Shown here piece by piece: positions 1-10,100 of a stretch of DNA of 47,702 nucleotides. The stretch comes from a virus. The position numbers and the translations under genes are program-made. The number at the start of each line of letters is the position of its first letter. Positions within the stretch are counted from its first letter, which is position 1. The stretch lies in IMG/VR virus record IMGVR_UViG_3300008629_000010, positions 1-47,702 of that record; one strand, written 5' to 3'. The notes beneath the pieces were generated by a model. That model did not search any database, had not been told where the DNA came from, and saw nothing but the letters and a program-made list of their open reading frames with translations.

Positions 1-2741
1 TCAGTAAAGATGTATATTTAACAGGAAAGATTACTGCTACTAGTGGATTTATAGGAGATAATGACGCGGGGTGGGAAATTGGTTCTAATTATTTAAAAAA
101 TGTAGGAAATACATCTTTTATTGGTATAGGTAGTGGTGGATACAATAGTAGCAATCAATATGTATGGCTAGGAGCAGCTGCGTCTGGTGGAAGTACAGTT
201 GGGAAATTTTCTCTCGGAGATAAATTAACGTGGGATGGCTCTAATCTTTACGTTAAAGGACAATTAATATTAACAAATGGAGATAGTGTTGGAGCAGGTA
301 TAACATGGAAAGGTACTTATAACGCTGGTGTAGCCTATGTTAAGAATGATGCAGTAGTATATCAGAGTGCTAGTTATATAGCTTTGCAATCAACAACAGG
401 CAATACTCCTAGTTCAGGCTCAAGTTATTGGGATTTATTAGCAGACCAGGGAGCTACAGGACAACAAGGGAACGATGGAGCACCTGGGAATAATGGCTCT
501 CCTGGCTCAGATGGTCATGTATACAAACAATTTTATGTATATAAGAATGGTAGTTCAGCTCCATCTACTCCTTCAAATGGCTCAGTTAATAGTAGTGCAG
601 TAATGACTCCTCCTAGTGGATGGTCTAATACTCCATCTACACCATCTTCTGGACAATTTACATATGCTAGTACATCAGTATGGAAACAAACAAATGGTTC
701 AGGAAGCTATGCAATAGATACTGCTTGGGCATCTCCAAGTAAATTTAGTGGAGATACGGGAGCACAAGGAGAGACTGGAGAGACTGGACAGACTGGGCAA
801 ACAGGTCAGACGGGTAACACTGGTCCACAAGGACCTGCGGGTGATGATGGGGCACCTGGTTCAAATGGGGCTCCGGGAACTCGTGGAAGTCGTCATTATT
901 ATTATACAGTAACGGGTAACTCATGGTCAGATAGTGATGCAAATACTGCAATCTCTAATGCAGGTGACACTAAGGTTGATAGAGATACAGTTACATTGTC
1001 TAAAGCAAATACTTTTTCTACTACTAAATATTGGGATGGAGATTCTTGGGAATCTATTGCTCAAGTTGTAGATGGTAATTTAATAGTTCATGGAACAGTT
1101 GGTGCTAATCAAGTAGATGCTAATGATATATTTACTCAAAGTATTTCTGTTACAAATTCTATAATATTAGGAACTGGTGGAAAATTATATACAAATGGTA
1201 AAACTAGCATAGCGGATAACACAACAGGAATATTTATAGGTCACGATGGTAGTAGCAATTATGATTTAGCTATTGGAGATGGTACTAATCATGTAAAATG
1301 GGATGGCTCAGCTGGTACAATGACAATTAGAGGTACTCTTAATGCAGATGATATTGTTGCGGGTACAATAACAGGTAGAACGGTGAGAACCGCAGCTAGT
1401 GGAGATAGGATTGTAATGGATGGTAGTGCTAATTCTATCTCTCTTATTGATTCAAATGACTACACAAGAGTTGTTATTGATGATAACGATAATCCCCCTG
1501 ATGATAATCCTGGATACAATACTATAATTAACCACGGTACAGACCAAGAGCATTCGTGGGACAACGATGAGCAGTCTGCGAGTTGGGATGATGGTAATTA
1601 TGGAACATGGAATCATGTTAAAGGTAGACAGTGTCAAGTAAGAATTGAATTTTATGCAATGCAAGGTGATAGTACCACTTATGTTAAAGTGTTAGGGTAT
1701 TCTGGTGGAACATGGTATCAATTAGCATTTGACTCACATAGTTTTAGCAATTCAGGAAGCACTATTGTTAAGTATTTACATTATACAAGTGGGAACGCTA
1801 CATCATTTAAAGTACAAGTAAAAGGAGAGCATGATGAGGGCGGTCTTGGTAACGCAACTAAAACTACACATATGTATGTTAGGGAGTATAAACAAGCAAG
1901 TTATTTAAACCATACGGGTATGCATTGGGTAGGAAATGGAATTTATTCTAGACTCGGACCGAATACAGAAACATTGCCTTCATCTATGTCAAGTAATTCA
2001 CAAGCTGACGCTGATGATGCGTTTGTATGTACTGGAAATGCTCATTTATATAAAAAACTTATATTCTCTGATGAAGTTGGCACTGATGAAGATAGTAGAT
2101 GGACAATGCAAAATAATTCTAGTAATAATCTTTATTTTCAAAAATACAATAATTATGGAAACCAAGTAACAGGCTCAGGATATATGGTGTCAAGTAATGT
2201 TGGGCAAATAGATTTTACAGGTCAACATAGATGTATAGGCAATAGTGGAATGACAGCAGCTCAATATGGTGCTATGATAGGTTATATTGTAAGAGCTGAT
2301 GGTAAATATAATAATATATCTGATAATGGAACATCTGCTAGTATAAACGAATCGTTACCTGTGATTGAATTATCTGATTCTAATAATGATAAAAGAGTAT
2401 TTGGAGTTATATCTTCCCATGAAGACAATGAAAGAGAATATCAACAAGGTACATTTGTATCAGTATATGATATACCAACAGATGATGAGAGGGTTATTAT
2501 TAACTCACTTGGTGAAGGTGGAATATGGGTAACAAATCTTAATGGAAATTTAGAAAATGGAGATTATATTACTACCAGCACGGCAGCTGGTTTAGGTCAA
2601 AAGCAAGATGATGACTTGCTTCATAACTATACAGTAGCTAAAATAACACAGGATTGCGACTTTAGTGGAGGAACAGATTTTGAACATAATAGTCAAACAT
2701 ATAAGAAACAGTTTGTAGGATGTACATATCATTGTGGATAA
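1..2741 (+). CDS. Collagen-containing tail fibre / receptor-binding protein, 5' truncated by the window edge
   Basis: The reading frame is open from base 3, so this is the 3' part of a longer gene; the first start-like codon inside (TTG at 384) is not a plausible start. From the left there are beta-rich fibre repeats, a chitin-binding-like W-x-G-x-Y...Y-x-x-N-D-x-V-x-Y motif (about 300-440), and two collagen-like Gly-X-Y stretches (about 444-518 and 750-890) flanking a globular insert. A long receptor-type region follows. The C terminus (about 2260-2741), with VFGVISSHED, INSLGEGGIWV and NGDYITTS, resembles C-terminal chaperone or peptidase_G2-like domains that finish phage fibres; that family link is from memory. 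The protein probably forms a trimeric fibre that binds the host surface. It may be the end of the gene that starts at 47535. Confidence 0.85.
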   Translation, partial: SKDVYLTGKITATSGFIGDNDAGWEIGSNYLKNVGNTSFIGIGSGGYNSSNQYVWLGAAASGGSTVGKFSLGDKLTWDGSNLYVKGQLILTNGDSVGAGITWKGTYNAGVAYVKNDAVVYQSASYIALQSTTGNTPSSGSSYWDLLADQGATGQQGNDGAPGNNGSPGSDGHVYKQFYVYKNGSSAPSTPSNGSVNSSAVMTPPSGWSNTPSTPSSGQFTYASTSVWKQTNGSGSYAIDTAWASPSKFSGDTGAQGETGETGQTGQTGQTGNTGPQGPAGDDGAPGSNGAPGTRGSRHYYYTVTGNSWSDSDANTAISNAGDTKVDRDTVTLSKANTFSTTKYWDGDSWESIAQVVDGNLIVHGTVGANQVDANDIFTQSISVTNSIILGTGGKLYTNGKTSIADNTTGIFIGHDGSSNYDLAIGDGTNHVKWDGSAGTMTIRGTLNADDIVAGTITGRTVRTAASGDRIVMDGSANSISLIDSNDYTRVVIDDNDNPPDDNPGYNTIINHGTDQEHSWDNDEQSASWDDGNYGTWNHVKGRQCQVRIEFYAMQGDSTTYVKVLGYSGGTWYQLAFDSHSFSNSGSTIVKYLHYTSGNATSFKVQVKGEHDEGGLGNATKTTHMYVREYKQASYLNHTGMHWVGNGIYSRLGPNTETLPSSMSSNSQADADDAFVCTGNAHLYKKLIFSDEVGTDEDSRWTMQNNSSNNLYFQKYNNYGNQVTGSGYMVSSNVGQIDFTGQHRCIGNSGMTAAQYGAMIGYIVRADGKYNNISDNGTSASINESLPVIELSDSNNDKRVFGVISSHEDNEREYQQGTFVSVYDIPTDDERVIINSLGEGGIWVTNLNGNLENGDYITTSTAAGLGQKQDDDLLHNYTVAKITQDCDFSGGTDFEHNSQTYKKQFVGCTYHCG

Positions 2742-2807
2742 AACAGTAGAGATTGATGATGAAACATCTTATTATTAATAGGGAAAAAGCAGTAAATTAG
2801 GTCAATT

Positions 2808-4007
2808 ATGGCGAATGGCATAGGTAAAATAGCGATGGGTAGACAAACTGCCCAGACTTCAATGGGTAGGGGGGCGAGTAGAGGTGCGCAGTATGCTCAT
2901 AGATTAGGCACTAAAAAAAGACAAGAGGATTCTGCTTCTAGAATGGCAATTCTATCATCTCTTGGTAGTTTAGCTGCTGGCTTTAAACAGAACACCGAAT
3001 CATGGGGTAAGGTTGAGCAAGGAGCTAAAGCAGCTGGCGTAGAAATGGAGAAGGCTAGTTTTGGAGATAAGCTACTACGTGGTTTTGGTATACAGAATGT
3101 TGATTTAGATAAAAAGTATAAAGCTGGCGATGGTATGTGGGAATATTCTGGTTCCGAATTAATGAATATAGGAGAAAAAGCTCAGACTGGTACTTTGGAA
3201 TCGTTTTTAGGTGATAAGAAAATAGGTGATTTATATGGGGGAGCAACTAAAGAACTCCAAGCATATCAATATAAGGGAGAAGGTGGTCAAGGATTATCTG
3301 CTATGGATAAAGGAGAAGACTTTCAAGCTTTTAGTAAGAAGTTAAGAGGTGAAATAGATTTAACTGAACCCCCAGAGTATGGCAAGAAGCCTTACAATGA
3401 AGAAACGTACAAGCAAATGAAGGCAGCTGAGGCAACTTCTCCATTAAGTAAAGAAGAATATGGAGGCTTAATTAAAGATACTCATGCAAGAAGAGAAATT
3501 TCTCAAGAACAATGGGAAAAACAAGCTATGAGAGAACAGTTTCCAGTAGACCAGGCTCGTGTTGATGCAAGGTTTACTGACCCAGCTTCATTTGGAGCAG
3601 GTCCTAAAGACCCATTACGTGACCAACGTCTAAAAATTGCACAAGGTGTAGAAGAAGGCGTATTTGATGAGGGTTTTAGCTTAGAAGATTTATGGGCTTC
3701 TAATGATAAGAGAGGTATGAGACCTGAGTTGCCTTACGAAGAACTGCAACCAGATGAGCTTAATATAGATGAGATGCCAATGTCTGAAAGTACTATTCAA
3801 CAAGATATGATGGGAGGACCTGAAGACCCACTAGCCTCTCAAAGACAAAATTTAATGAGAAATCAATTAGGCTCCGGGCAAGATATGACATTAGAAGAAT
3901 TATTTACCGAGCAAGATAGATTATCAGAACTGTTAAAACCCACTGATTTAGAATATGATTACTCACCAGGTGGGTTAGCAGTTAGCGTTACTGGAAAAAG
4001 AAAATAA
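2808..4007 (+). CDS. Internal virion / ejection-cassette protein, 399 aa
   Basis: Unrecognised family. The N terminus is Gly/Arg/Ser-rich (repeated MGR and GRG-type motifs). Then come a mixed charged region and an acidic C-terminal third rich in EDL and EEL. An alanine-rich patch at about residues 45-60 (SLGSLAAGF) is the only mildly hydrophobic part, and no signal peptide is seen. The ribosome site is weak (AGGTC about six bases upstream). It opens a coupled run of six genes leading to the giant protein, and its TAA overlaps the next ATG (TAATG). Position between the fibre and the giant protein suggests an internal head or ejection protein. This role is inferred from order only. Confidence 0.75.
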   Translation: MANGIGKIAMGRQTAQTSMGRGASRGAQYAHRLGTKKRQEDSASRMAILSSLGSLAAGFKQNTESWGKVEQGAKAAGVEMEKASFGDKLLRGFGIQNVDLDKKYKAGDGMWEYSGSELMNIGEKAQTGTLESFLGDKKIGDLYGGATKELQAYQYKGEGGQGLSAMDKGEDFQAFSKKLRGEIDLTEPPEYGKKPYNEETYKQMKAAEATSPLSKEEYGGLIKDTHARREISQEQWEKQAMREQFPVDQARVDARFTDPASFGAGPKDPLRDQRLKIAQGVEEGVFDEGFSLEDLWASNDKRGMRPELPYEELQPDELNIDEMPMSESTIQQDMMGGPEDPLASQRQNLMRNQLGSGQDMTLEELFTEQDRLSELLKPTDLEYDYSPGGLAVSVTGKRK

Positions 4008-4552
4008 TGATTGTAAGACATTATAAAAGAATGCGACCACACAGGACTAAAAAAGAGAAGTCGCCTTCTGATGATGATGAGAGTGATTGGATTCAGGCGG
4101 CAGTGGCTGTCGCGGGTCTTGGGATGTCTCTTTGGGATAGAAAAAAACAAGATGACGCAGACAAGCTTTTAAAGAAACAAATGAAGGAACAAAAGGGTCA
4201 AACTGCTTACAGTGCTGTTGGCATAGGTCAATCTCTTGAAGGTGAGTTGGAGTTAGCAGATGATAGAAAGCAAGTTCAAAAAGATATGATGACATCGCAG
4301 ATGACAGAAGGATTGAAGACTGAGATGGGCAAAATACATGATGGGGGAGGTTCTTTCTCAAATAGTTATAGAGACCAAGCGACATCAGACCAAATGCAAA
4401 CATCTGTTTGGCAAGGCTATAAAGCAGGTAAAGAAAATATAGACACACAATATGAAAATCAAAAAATAGGAGCATATTCGAATGCTTTCGCATCCACAGC
4501 TGATATGAGAAGACAGATGGATGAGATTGAATCACAAATAAGTCAATTATAA
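4007..4552 (+). CDS. Small ejection-cassette protein with possible membrane segment, 181 aa
   Basis: No family recognised. The first 25 residues are strongly basic (RHYKRMRPHRTKKEK). A short hydrophobic stretch follows (IQAAVAVAGLGMSLW, about residues 31-45), then a charged helical region rich in Lys, Gln and Glu. The pattern of a positive head, one apolar helix and a helical body is common in small ejection proteins that meet the membrane, such as the T7 gp14 type. That comparison is by architecture, not homology. It is coupled on both sides through TAATG overlaps at 4005-4009 and about 4550-4554. Confidence 0.7.
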   Translation: MIVRHYKRMRPHRTKKEKSPSDDDESDWIQAAVAVAGLGMSLWDRKKQDDADKLLKKQMKEQKGQTAYSAVGIGQSLEGELELADDRKQVQKDMMTSQMTEGLKTEMGKIHDGGGSFSNSYRDQATSDQMQTSVWQGYKAGKENIDTQYENQKIGAYSNAFASTADMRRQMDEIESQISQL

Positions 4553-5919
4553 TGGCAAATCAACGATTAGGAGCATTAGCAGATTTATCAAGCGTCTTAG
4601 ATACGCTTTCTAGGATTGAAAGAGAAGAGACTCGTAGCAAAGAACGTATAGCTATGCAAAATATAAGAGAGTCTGCTGCCACTAAGAGACAACAACTAAG
4701 AGACGATAGAGCATATAGAGAGCAGAAAGAAAGAGATGTATATACACATAACAAAGCTTTACTTAGTCAATACTCAGAGTCAGATTTAAAGAAAGATTCC
4801 GAAGGCTTTTATGCACCAAAATCAGGTACTCTTACATATGACAAACAAGCTGAAAGAGTTGCTAATTTAGAAGATGCTATTGGTGTTCATGGTATAGATT
4901 ATGGAGGAGATTTGTACTCTGCGTATAGAACTAGTGTTCAAAGAGGCGCTGCTTTTGCAGAAAATTTAGATTATAAGGGGGATGCAAGTCCTGGTGTTTT
5001 AACTGTCCACGATATTGATATGATGGAAGAAACAATTATACAAGATGCAAAAGGCGAATATAAAGGTCTCGAAGGTATAGACTGGGAAGGGTTTGGAAGA
5101 GGCGTGAGGTCAGGGCTAGCCGCTAATAAACGAATTATGTCAGCTGATAAGTATCAAGATTATTTAAAGGATAAAAGAGTTACAGGTAAGTATGCTGATG
5201 AATCAAAAACTGAACAATATGCAACTGAAGAAGATATAATATATCAAAAATATACTACACCTATATATTCTGCATTATATATGGATACTGAAAGAGGTCT
5301 TGAAAAAACAGATTCTACGTTTGAAATGGAAAAGAAATTTTTAGAGTCAAAGGCAGGCGTTGCTCCAGCTGTTTTATCTCAATACGAACAAGCTATGTAT
5401 GATATGTGGGGTAATCCACAAGCAACAGACAGAAGTATTATTGAAGGATTTATAAAGTGGGATAAAAAGGGAAGGTCAAAATCTGATATTAGTGTAGCAC
5501 AAGAAATATTTAGTTATTTAGGAATGGATACACAATATAAAAGTTTAAAAAGACTAGTTACGACAGGTGATGAGACAGGTCAGATTGCAAAGGATAGATT
5601 GAAGCTACATTTTGATTCAACTTACCCTCAAGAAGAAAAGATTGACTCATGGTCTCTCCAATATCCTAATTTTGTAGGCATATTTGACCAAGCTGCGGCT
5701 GAAGGGTCTATTGATTTAGACCATGAAATATATGACACTGGAGCAGGAAGGCAACAGCGTTTAATAATTAATGTTAAGAATGAAAAAGAATGGGATGATT
5801 GGATGGATGTCATGTATGACGCATCGGATGAAAGTAGCCAAAATTTCAATCAAAGGTCAGCTGATGCATTTAAAGAATTTTTAGACCATCTTGAGATGGG
5901 AGTATTGGATATAAGATGA
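4552..5919 (+). CDS. Ejection-cassette protein, helical N terminus, 455 aa
   Basis: No family recognised. Residues 1-70 are highly charged and predicted helical, with runs such as REQKERDVY, which suggests a coiled coil. The remainder is mixed alpha/beta with many Tyr, Asp and Glu and no hydrophobic segment, signal or catalytic motif. The start overlaps the upstream stop, and the downstream gene begins four bases before its stop (ATGA at 5916-5919), so translation is probably coupled. The order suggests an internal virion protein, which is inference. Confidence 0.72.
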   Translation: MANQRLGALADLSSVLDTLSRIEREETRSKERIAMQNIRESAATKRQQLRDDRAYREQKERDVYTHNKALLSQYSESDLKKDSEGFYAPKSGTLTYDKQAERVANLEDAIGVHGIDYGGDLYSAYRTSVQRGAAFAENLDYKGDASPGVLTVHDIDMMEETIIQDAKGEYKGLEGIDWEGFGRGVRSGLAANKRIMSADKYQDYLKDKRVTGKYADESKTEQYATEEDIIYQKYTTPIYSALYMDTERGLEKTDSTFEMEKKFLESKAGVAPAVLSQYEQAMYDMWGNPQATDRSIIEGFIKWDKKGRSKSDISVAQEIFSYLGMDTQYKSLKRLVTTGDETGQIAKDRLKLHFDSTYPQEEKIDSWSLQYPNFVGIFDQAAAEGSIDLDHEIYDTGAGRQQRLIINVKNEKEWDDWMDVMYDASDESSQNFNQRSADAFKEFLDHLEMGVLDIR

Positions 5920-7154
5920 ACGGTGACAAGAAAAAGAAGAATTTAAGAAGTAAATATTTAAATAAATATAGACCTAAAGAAGAACCTGTTGATTCTAGTA
6001 AAGTATCACCTGCGTCTCCTACCGTTGAGCAAAGAACAAATCAAATTTTACAAGAGGAAGTTGTTCAAGGTGAGGGTACTTTATCTGGCATAAAAGGATT
6101 GTATGGTAATATTGAGAGTTATTTAGAGCCTGGTCTTTTAATGGGAGAAGCTGAAGAGCTATTTTCTTCAACTCAAGCAGCCTCAACAGAAGGATTGCAT
6201 TCAGTACTAGGAGAAGGCTTAGACCCGTGGGATTGGTCAGGTCAGGGTTTTTGGGATAAGAATATGGGGGATTTAAATAAAGGTTGGAATAGAGGATATA
6301 GAGTAGAAGCGTCTAAGGATAGAAGCAGAGCTGAATCCGAAAGGTCTGGAATGATTTCTCATGCAAAAAAAATTGGTGAAGCTAGAGGAGTAAGGGCTAA
6401 TAAAATAGATAATTATTTTTATAATTTAGCACTAACTGAAGTCTATCAAAAATCTGCCGAAAGTATTGCAGCTGCTCATGATATAAATCCTGGTTATATG
6501 GATTACTTGCAATATCGAGGTGGTGGAGGAGGCTTAACAGGCAGAAGCTTAAGAAACCTTGCCAAAACAGATGCTTCTAAGATTTCAGAGTTGAAAAATA
6601 TGAAAAGGGCAGATTTTAGTGAAGGTAAAACGGAAGGTCATATTTTTAGAGGTTCGCCTACAACTGAAAAGACATGGGAAAGATATGAAGGTATTATACA
6701 TGAATATGCACCTCATTCAATGAAAGACTTACAGGCTAAAGCGTCTGCTATGGCATTTCAAAAGAGTAACGAATATAGAAGTTTTCTTAGAAATGAGTTA
6801 AATTTAACAGCGGATGCTATAAAAGGTGCTAAAGGAGTCGAGGATAAAAAGGATTTAATTTTAACATTAAATAATATGTTAGAAACAACTGGAGATATTA
6901 ATAATTATGATGAAACCCAAAGAAGATTAATGTTTGTAAGTGAACAATCTAAGTCATTAGACGCGAGTAGAATACTAGATACATTCAAGGCTTTAGATAA
7001 TGCTAACTTTGAATACGATAGAAAGAAAGTTTCTGATGTTTATAAGAGCGGTAATAGTGCAACAAGAAATATAGTTAGCGTATTTTCTGATGTAAGTCAA
7101 GATTTGAATAACCAAAAAGATAAACAATCAAAAGCCGCATACCCTCCAAGATAA
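5916..7154 (+). CDS. Ejection-cassette protein, 412 aa
   Basis: No family recognised. The N terminus is very basic (KKKKNLRSKYLNKYRPK) and could bind DNA or RNA inside the capsid. The centre has a Gly-rich patch (RGGGGGLTGRSLR, about residues 199-211). The rest is charged and helical. The start is set by the ATGA overlap with the previous gene. It ends two bases before the giant gene starts. It probably works with the giant virion protein as an ejection partner; this rests on context only. Confidence 0.72.
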   Translation: MNGDKKKKNLRSKYLNKYRPKEEPVDSSKVSPASPTVEQRTNQILQEEVVQGEGTLSGIKGLYGNIESYLEPGLLMGEAEELFSSTQAASTEGLHSVLGEGLDPWDWSGQGFWDKNMGDLNKGWNRGYRVEASKDRSRAESERSGMISHAKKIGEARGVRANKIDNYFYNLALTEVYQKSAESIAAAHDINPGYMDYLQYRGGGGGLTGRSLRNLAKTDASKISELKNMKRADFSEGKTEGHIFRGSPTTEKTWERYEGIIHEYAPHSMKDLQAKASAMAFQKSNEYRSFLRNELNLTADAIKGAKGVEDKKDLILTLNNMLETTGDINNYDETQRRLMFVSEQSKSLDASRILDTFKALDNANFEYDRKKVSDVYKSGNSATRNIVSVFSDVSQDLNNQKDKQSKAAYPPR

Positions 7155-7155
7155 T

Positions 7156-10100
7156 ATGCCTCAAGATTCATTATTTGTAGATAAAAGACAATTTATTAGA
7201 GATTTAAATGCTTCTCTAGACGAAGAGCAAGTACGATATAACTCTCCATCTAAGTCTGTCAATGTGATAAGAAATATATCAGAGGTTGAAGACGCTGAGA
7301 GAGTAAGAGCATCTGCCTTAAATCGTGTAAGGATGGATGCTGACCAAACAGAAAAAGGTGGTACATTTTCCAATCAATTTATATGGGGATTAGCTAGTAC
7401 TGCTGCAGTAGCACCATCTCTTTGGGAACATTTAGGTGGGTACGATAAGGGCACTATGAAGAAGTCTCTTATTGGGGATGAGGATGAAGAGTTTTGGGAT
7501 TTAACTCCAAGAGCTATGGCAGGACACGCTGTTGGAGCTGGTCTTGGTATGTTAATTCCTTTTGGAGCAGCTGCTAAACTTGTTAAAGGCGTTGGTTATG
7601 TAGGAGCTAAAGCCGTTGGAGGTGCAACTAGACTTCTTGGAGTAACTCCTAGACTATCGAAAGTAGCTCAAAAAGAATTAATAGAAGGAGCTGCTAAGCT
7701 CACAGGAAAGTCCTCAACTAAGTTAGCAGATGACGCAGCTGCAGAGGTTATAAAAGTAGCTAAGACATCTATTGGTAGAAAAGGTAGAGCTGCTGGCATT
7801 GGATTAAGAAAGCATAATGAATTATATGACAAAGTAGCTAAAGCTGAAATAAAAGAAACTCTATCTAAAGTATCAGGCGTAGCAGATGACGCAGCTGATG
7901 ATATTGCAAGTATCGCCCTTGAAACTGTCAAGTATAATAAACCAGGAAATGTTCATGCATTACTAGAAGGAACTATTGGTAGAATACCTGGAATGACTGG
8001 AGATTTACTAGCCGCTTATAGCTATGATGCTTTATTAGGGGCGACATATGGGATTGGCTCTACATTAGCTAGTCAATATGCTGATGCTTTATGGGGAGAT
8101 GCTCAGCAATATGCAGATTCTAATAAAGATTTAACATTCTTTGGACCTGAAGGATACTATAAAGACGCAGGGTGGGGACATTTGGTTAACGAAGGATTAA
8201 AACATGGTGCTTATTTAGGTTTCTTAGGACCTGTTAGGCATTTTGGTAAGGGTACTACAAAGCCATTGTTAACAATACCTAGACCTTGGAACAAGAACAA
8301 AGGTAAGATAAATACGGTTGTTGGTGGTCTTATGAGAAGTCTAAAGCCTATAAAAAATATGAAGCCTAGAGAAATGAGGGCTACCTTAAAGCTTATCAAC
8401 AATTCAAGTGAAGGTTCTTTAAAACATTATAAAATACCTGCTTTAGATAAACATATAGGTAAAACTGATTGGTGGACACATATACCAGAGAAAGAACTTC
8501 CGTTAGTGTTGGCTCAAGTAAGAAGAGCCTTTCGCAATAATGCTCCATTCTTACTAGGTAAAGAGACTATGAAAGAATTAGGTCATTCCCTACCTAGAAT
8601 GGGAGCTGGTGCTTTCACTATGAATTTACAGACAGTTCATGAAGTGTGGAAAACAACGCATGGTGCTAATGTTACAGATAGAGTTAAACATACTCTTGGA
8701 ACTTCTTTTGGTGAGGGATGGGAAGATATTTCAGCTAATATAGTTATGGGTGCAATTTTTACAAGACAAGGTAGAAGCTTTAGAAGGCAAGACCCAATTG
8801 GTTCTCAAAAATGGTATGGAGCTAGAAGGGGAACAAAAATTAATGAGTACATTGAAGGTAAAAATGGTTATTTAGCCGAAACAACAGCTGCTTTACAACG
8901 GTTTGGATTAAGTAGAAAACAAAGACAAAGAGTAGGTGAACAATACTTTCGAAATATAGAAGTCCCTGAAAAATATAGAGACAGTCTATTAATAAATATG
9001 ACAGAGGCTCACCCTGATTACAGAAGGATGTTTGAGAGATTAAGAGACAATGAGCTTGACCCTAATAAAGTTAAATCAGACAACCCTGATGCTCAAGCAT
9101 TTGATGCGGCTATCCATGAAGCTTTAACTAGTAAAAAGTATTCAAAAAAAGAGAAAGCATTAATAAGGGAACAATATTCAATAGCCATGTCTATGGTAAA
9201 ACATTTAGATGGATTCCAGTCTGGCGAGACAGTGCTTCGAGAGATGACACCAAAGGAAGCTGTTGAGTTCGTTAAAGAGCTGGCTAATACTCCTATTCAA
9301 GGTAAAAGAGCTACTATGAGGGGAGAAAATAATGTACATAGATTATTAGAAAATTTGCAGGCAGAGGCTTCTATTGAGACAACAAGATATGCTCATAATA
9401 ATATCGTTGGTTGGTTTACTAATATAGCTGACGCTTTAGGTATTAAATATCAAACATTAGATGATGGAAGAATAGTTGTCCCTAAAACTATTAAAATGCC
9501 ATACAAATCTTCTGATACCAAGAACGCTGACTCTCAACAAAAGCAAAATGTTATACTAACTTGGAATCAAGTTGTTGAATGGGGTAGAAGAAACAGGTGG
9601 ATTGTTGAACAAAATATAGGAGCTGAAGGAAAGTTTGATGCTAGTTCTGGAGATTGGGATTCAGCAGTTAAGATTCACCGTGAAAGAGTTGATGACCATC
9701 ATCGTATAGTATACGGTGAAAGCTCTACAAGGGAAGCTAGAAAAGAATCAGGTACACAGGATGACTTAATATTAGGTCACGATGTTTGGCACGCTGCTTA
9801 TGATGTAAGTCGTAAATGGACTCAAGCAGAGAATGTTATGGAGTTTATGACAGGAAGCCCTGATAAAGTATCTACAAATCAATCACCAGAAAAAGTTAAA
9901 GAGTTACAAGATAAGGTTGACCAAATATTTACAACTGGGAAAACAAAGCTAGATGGTAATAGCGAGAACAAAGGTAAGTTAAATGATAGTGAATTATCAG
10001 AGCTATCAGAATTTGTCGCTAACTTTAGCAGAATTAATAAATTAGGTAATCAACAGAAATCTGGCACTGATAGAGATAATGAAATATCTATTGAGCAAGC

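Noticed and set aside
384-386. TTG as the start of the first fibre gene
   Set aside because: The same frame is open to the left edge with fibre-like sequence and there is no ribosome site; the gene is truncated, not started here.
2733-2800. Two 14-codon frames in the gap after the fibre gene
   Set aside because: No ribosome sites, too short, and no recognisable sequence; probably chance.
4047-4535. 162-codon leftward open frame opposite gene 4007-4552
   Set aside because: It mirrors a coupled rightward gene, is rich in Cys, His and Leu as typical of antisense frames, and lacks a leftward ribosome site.
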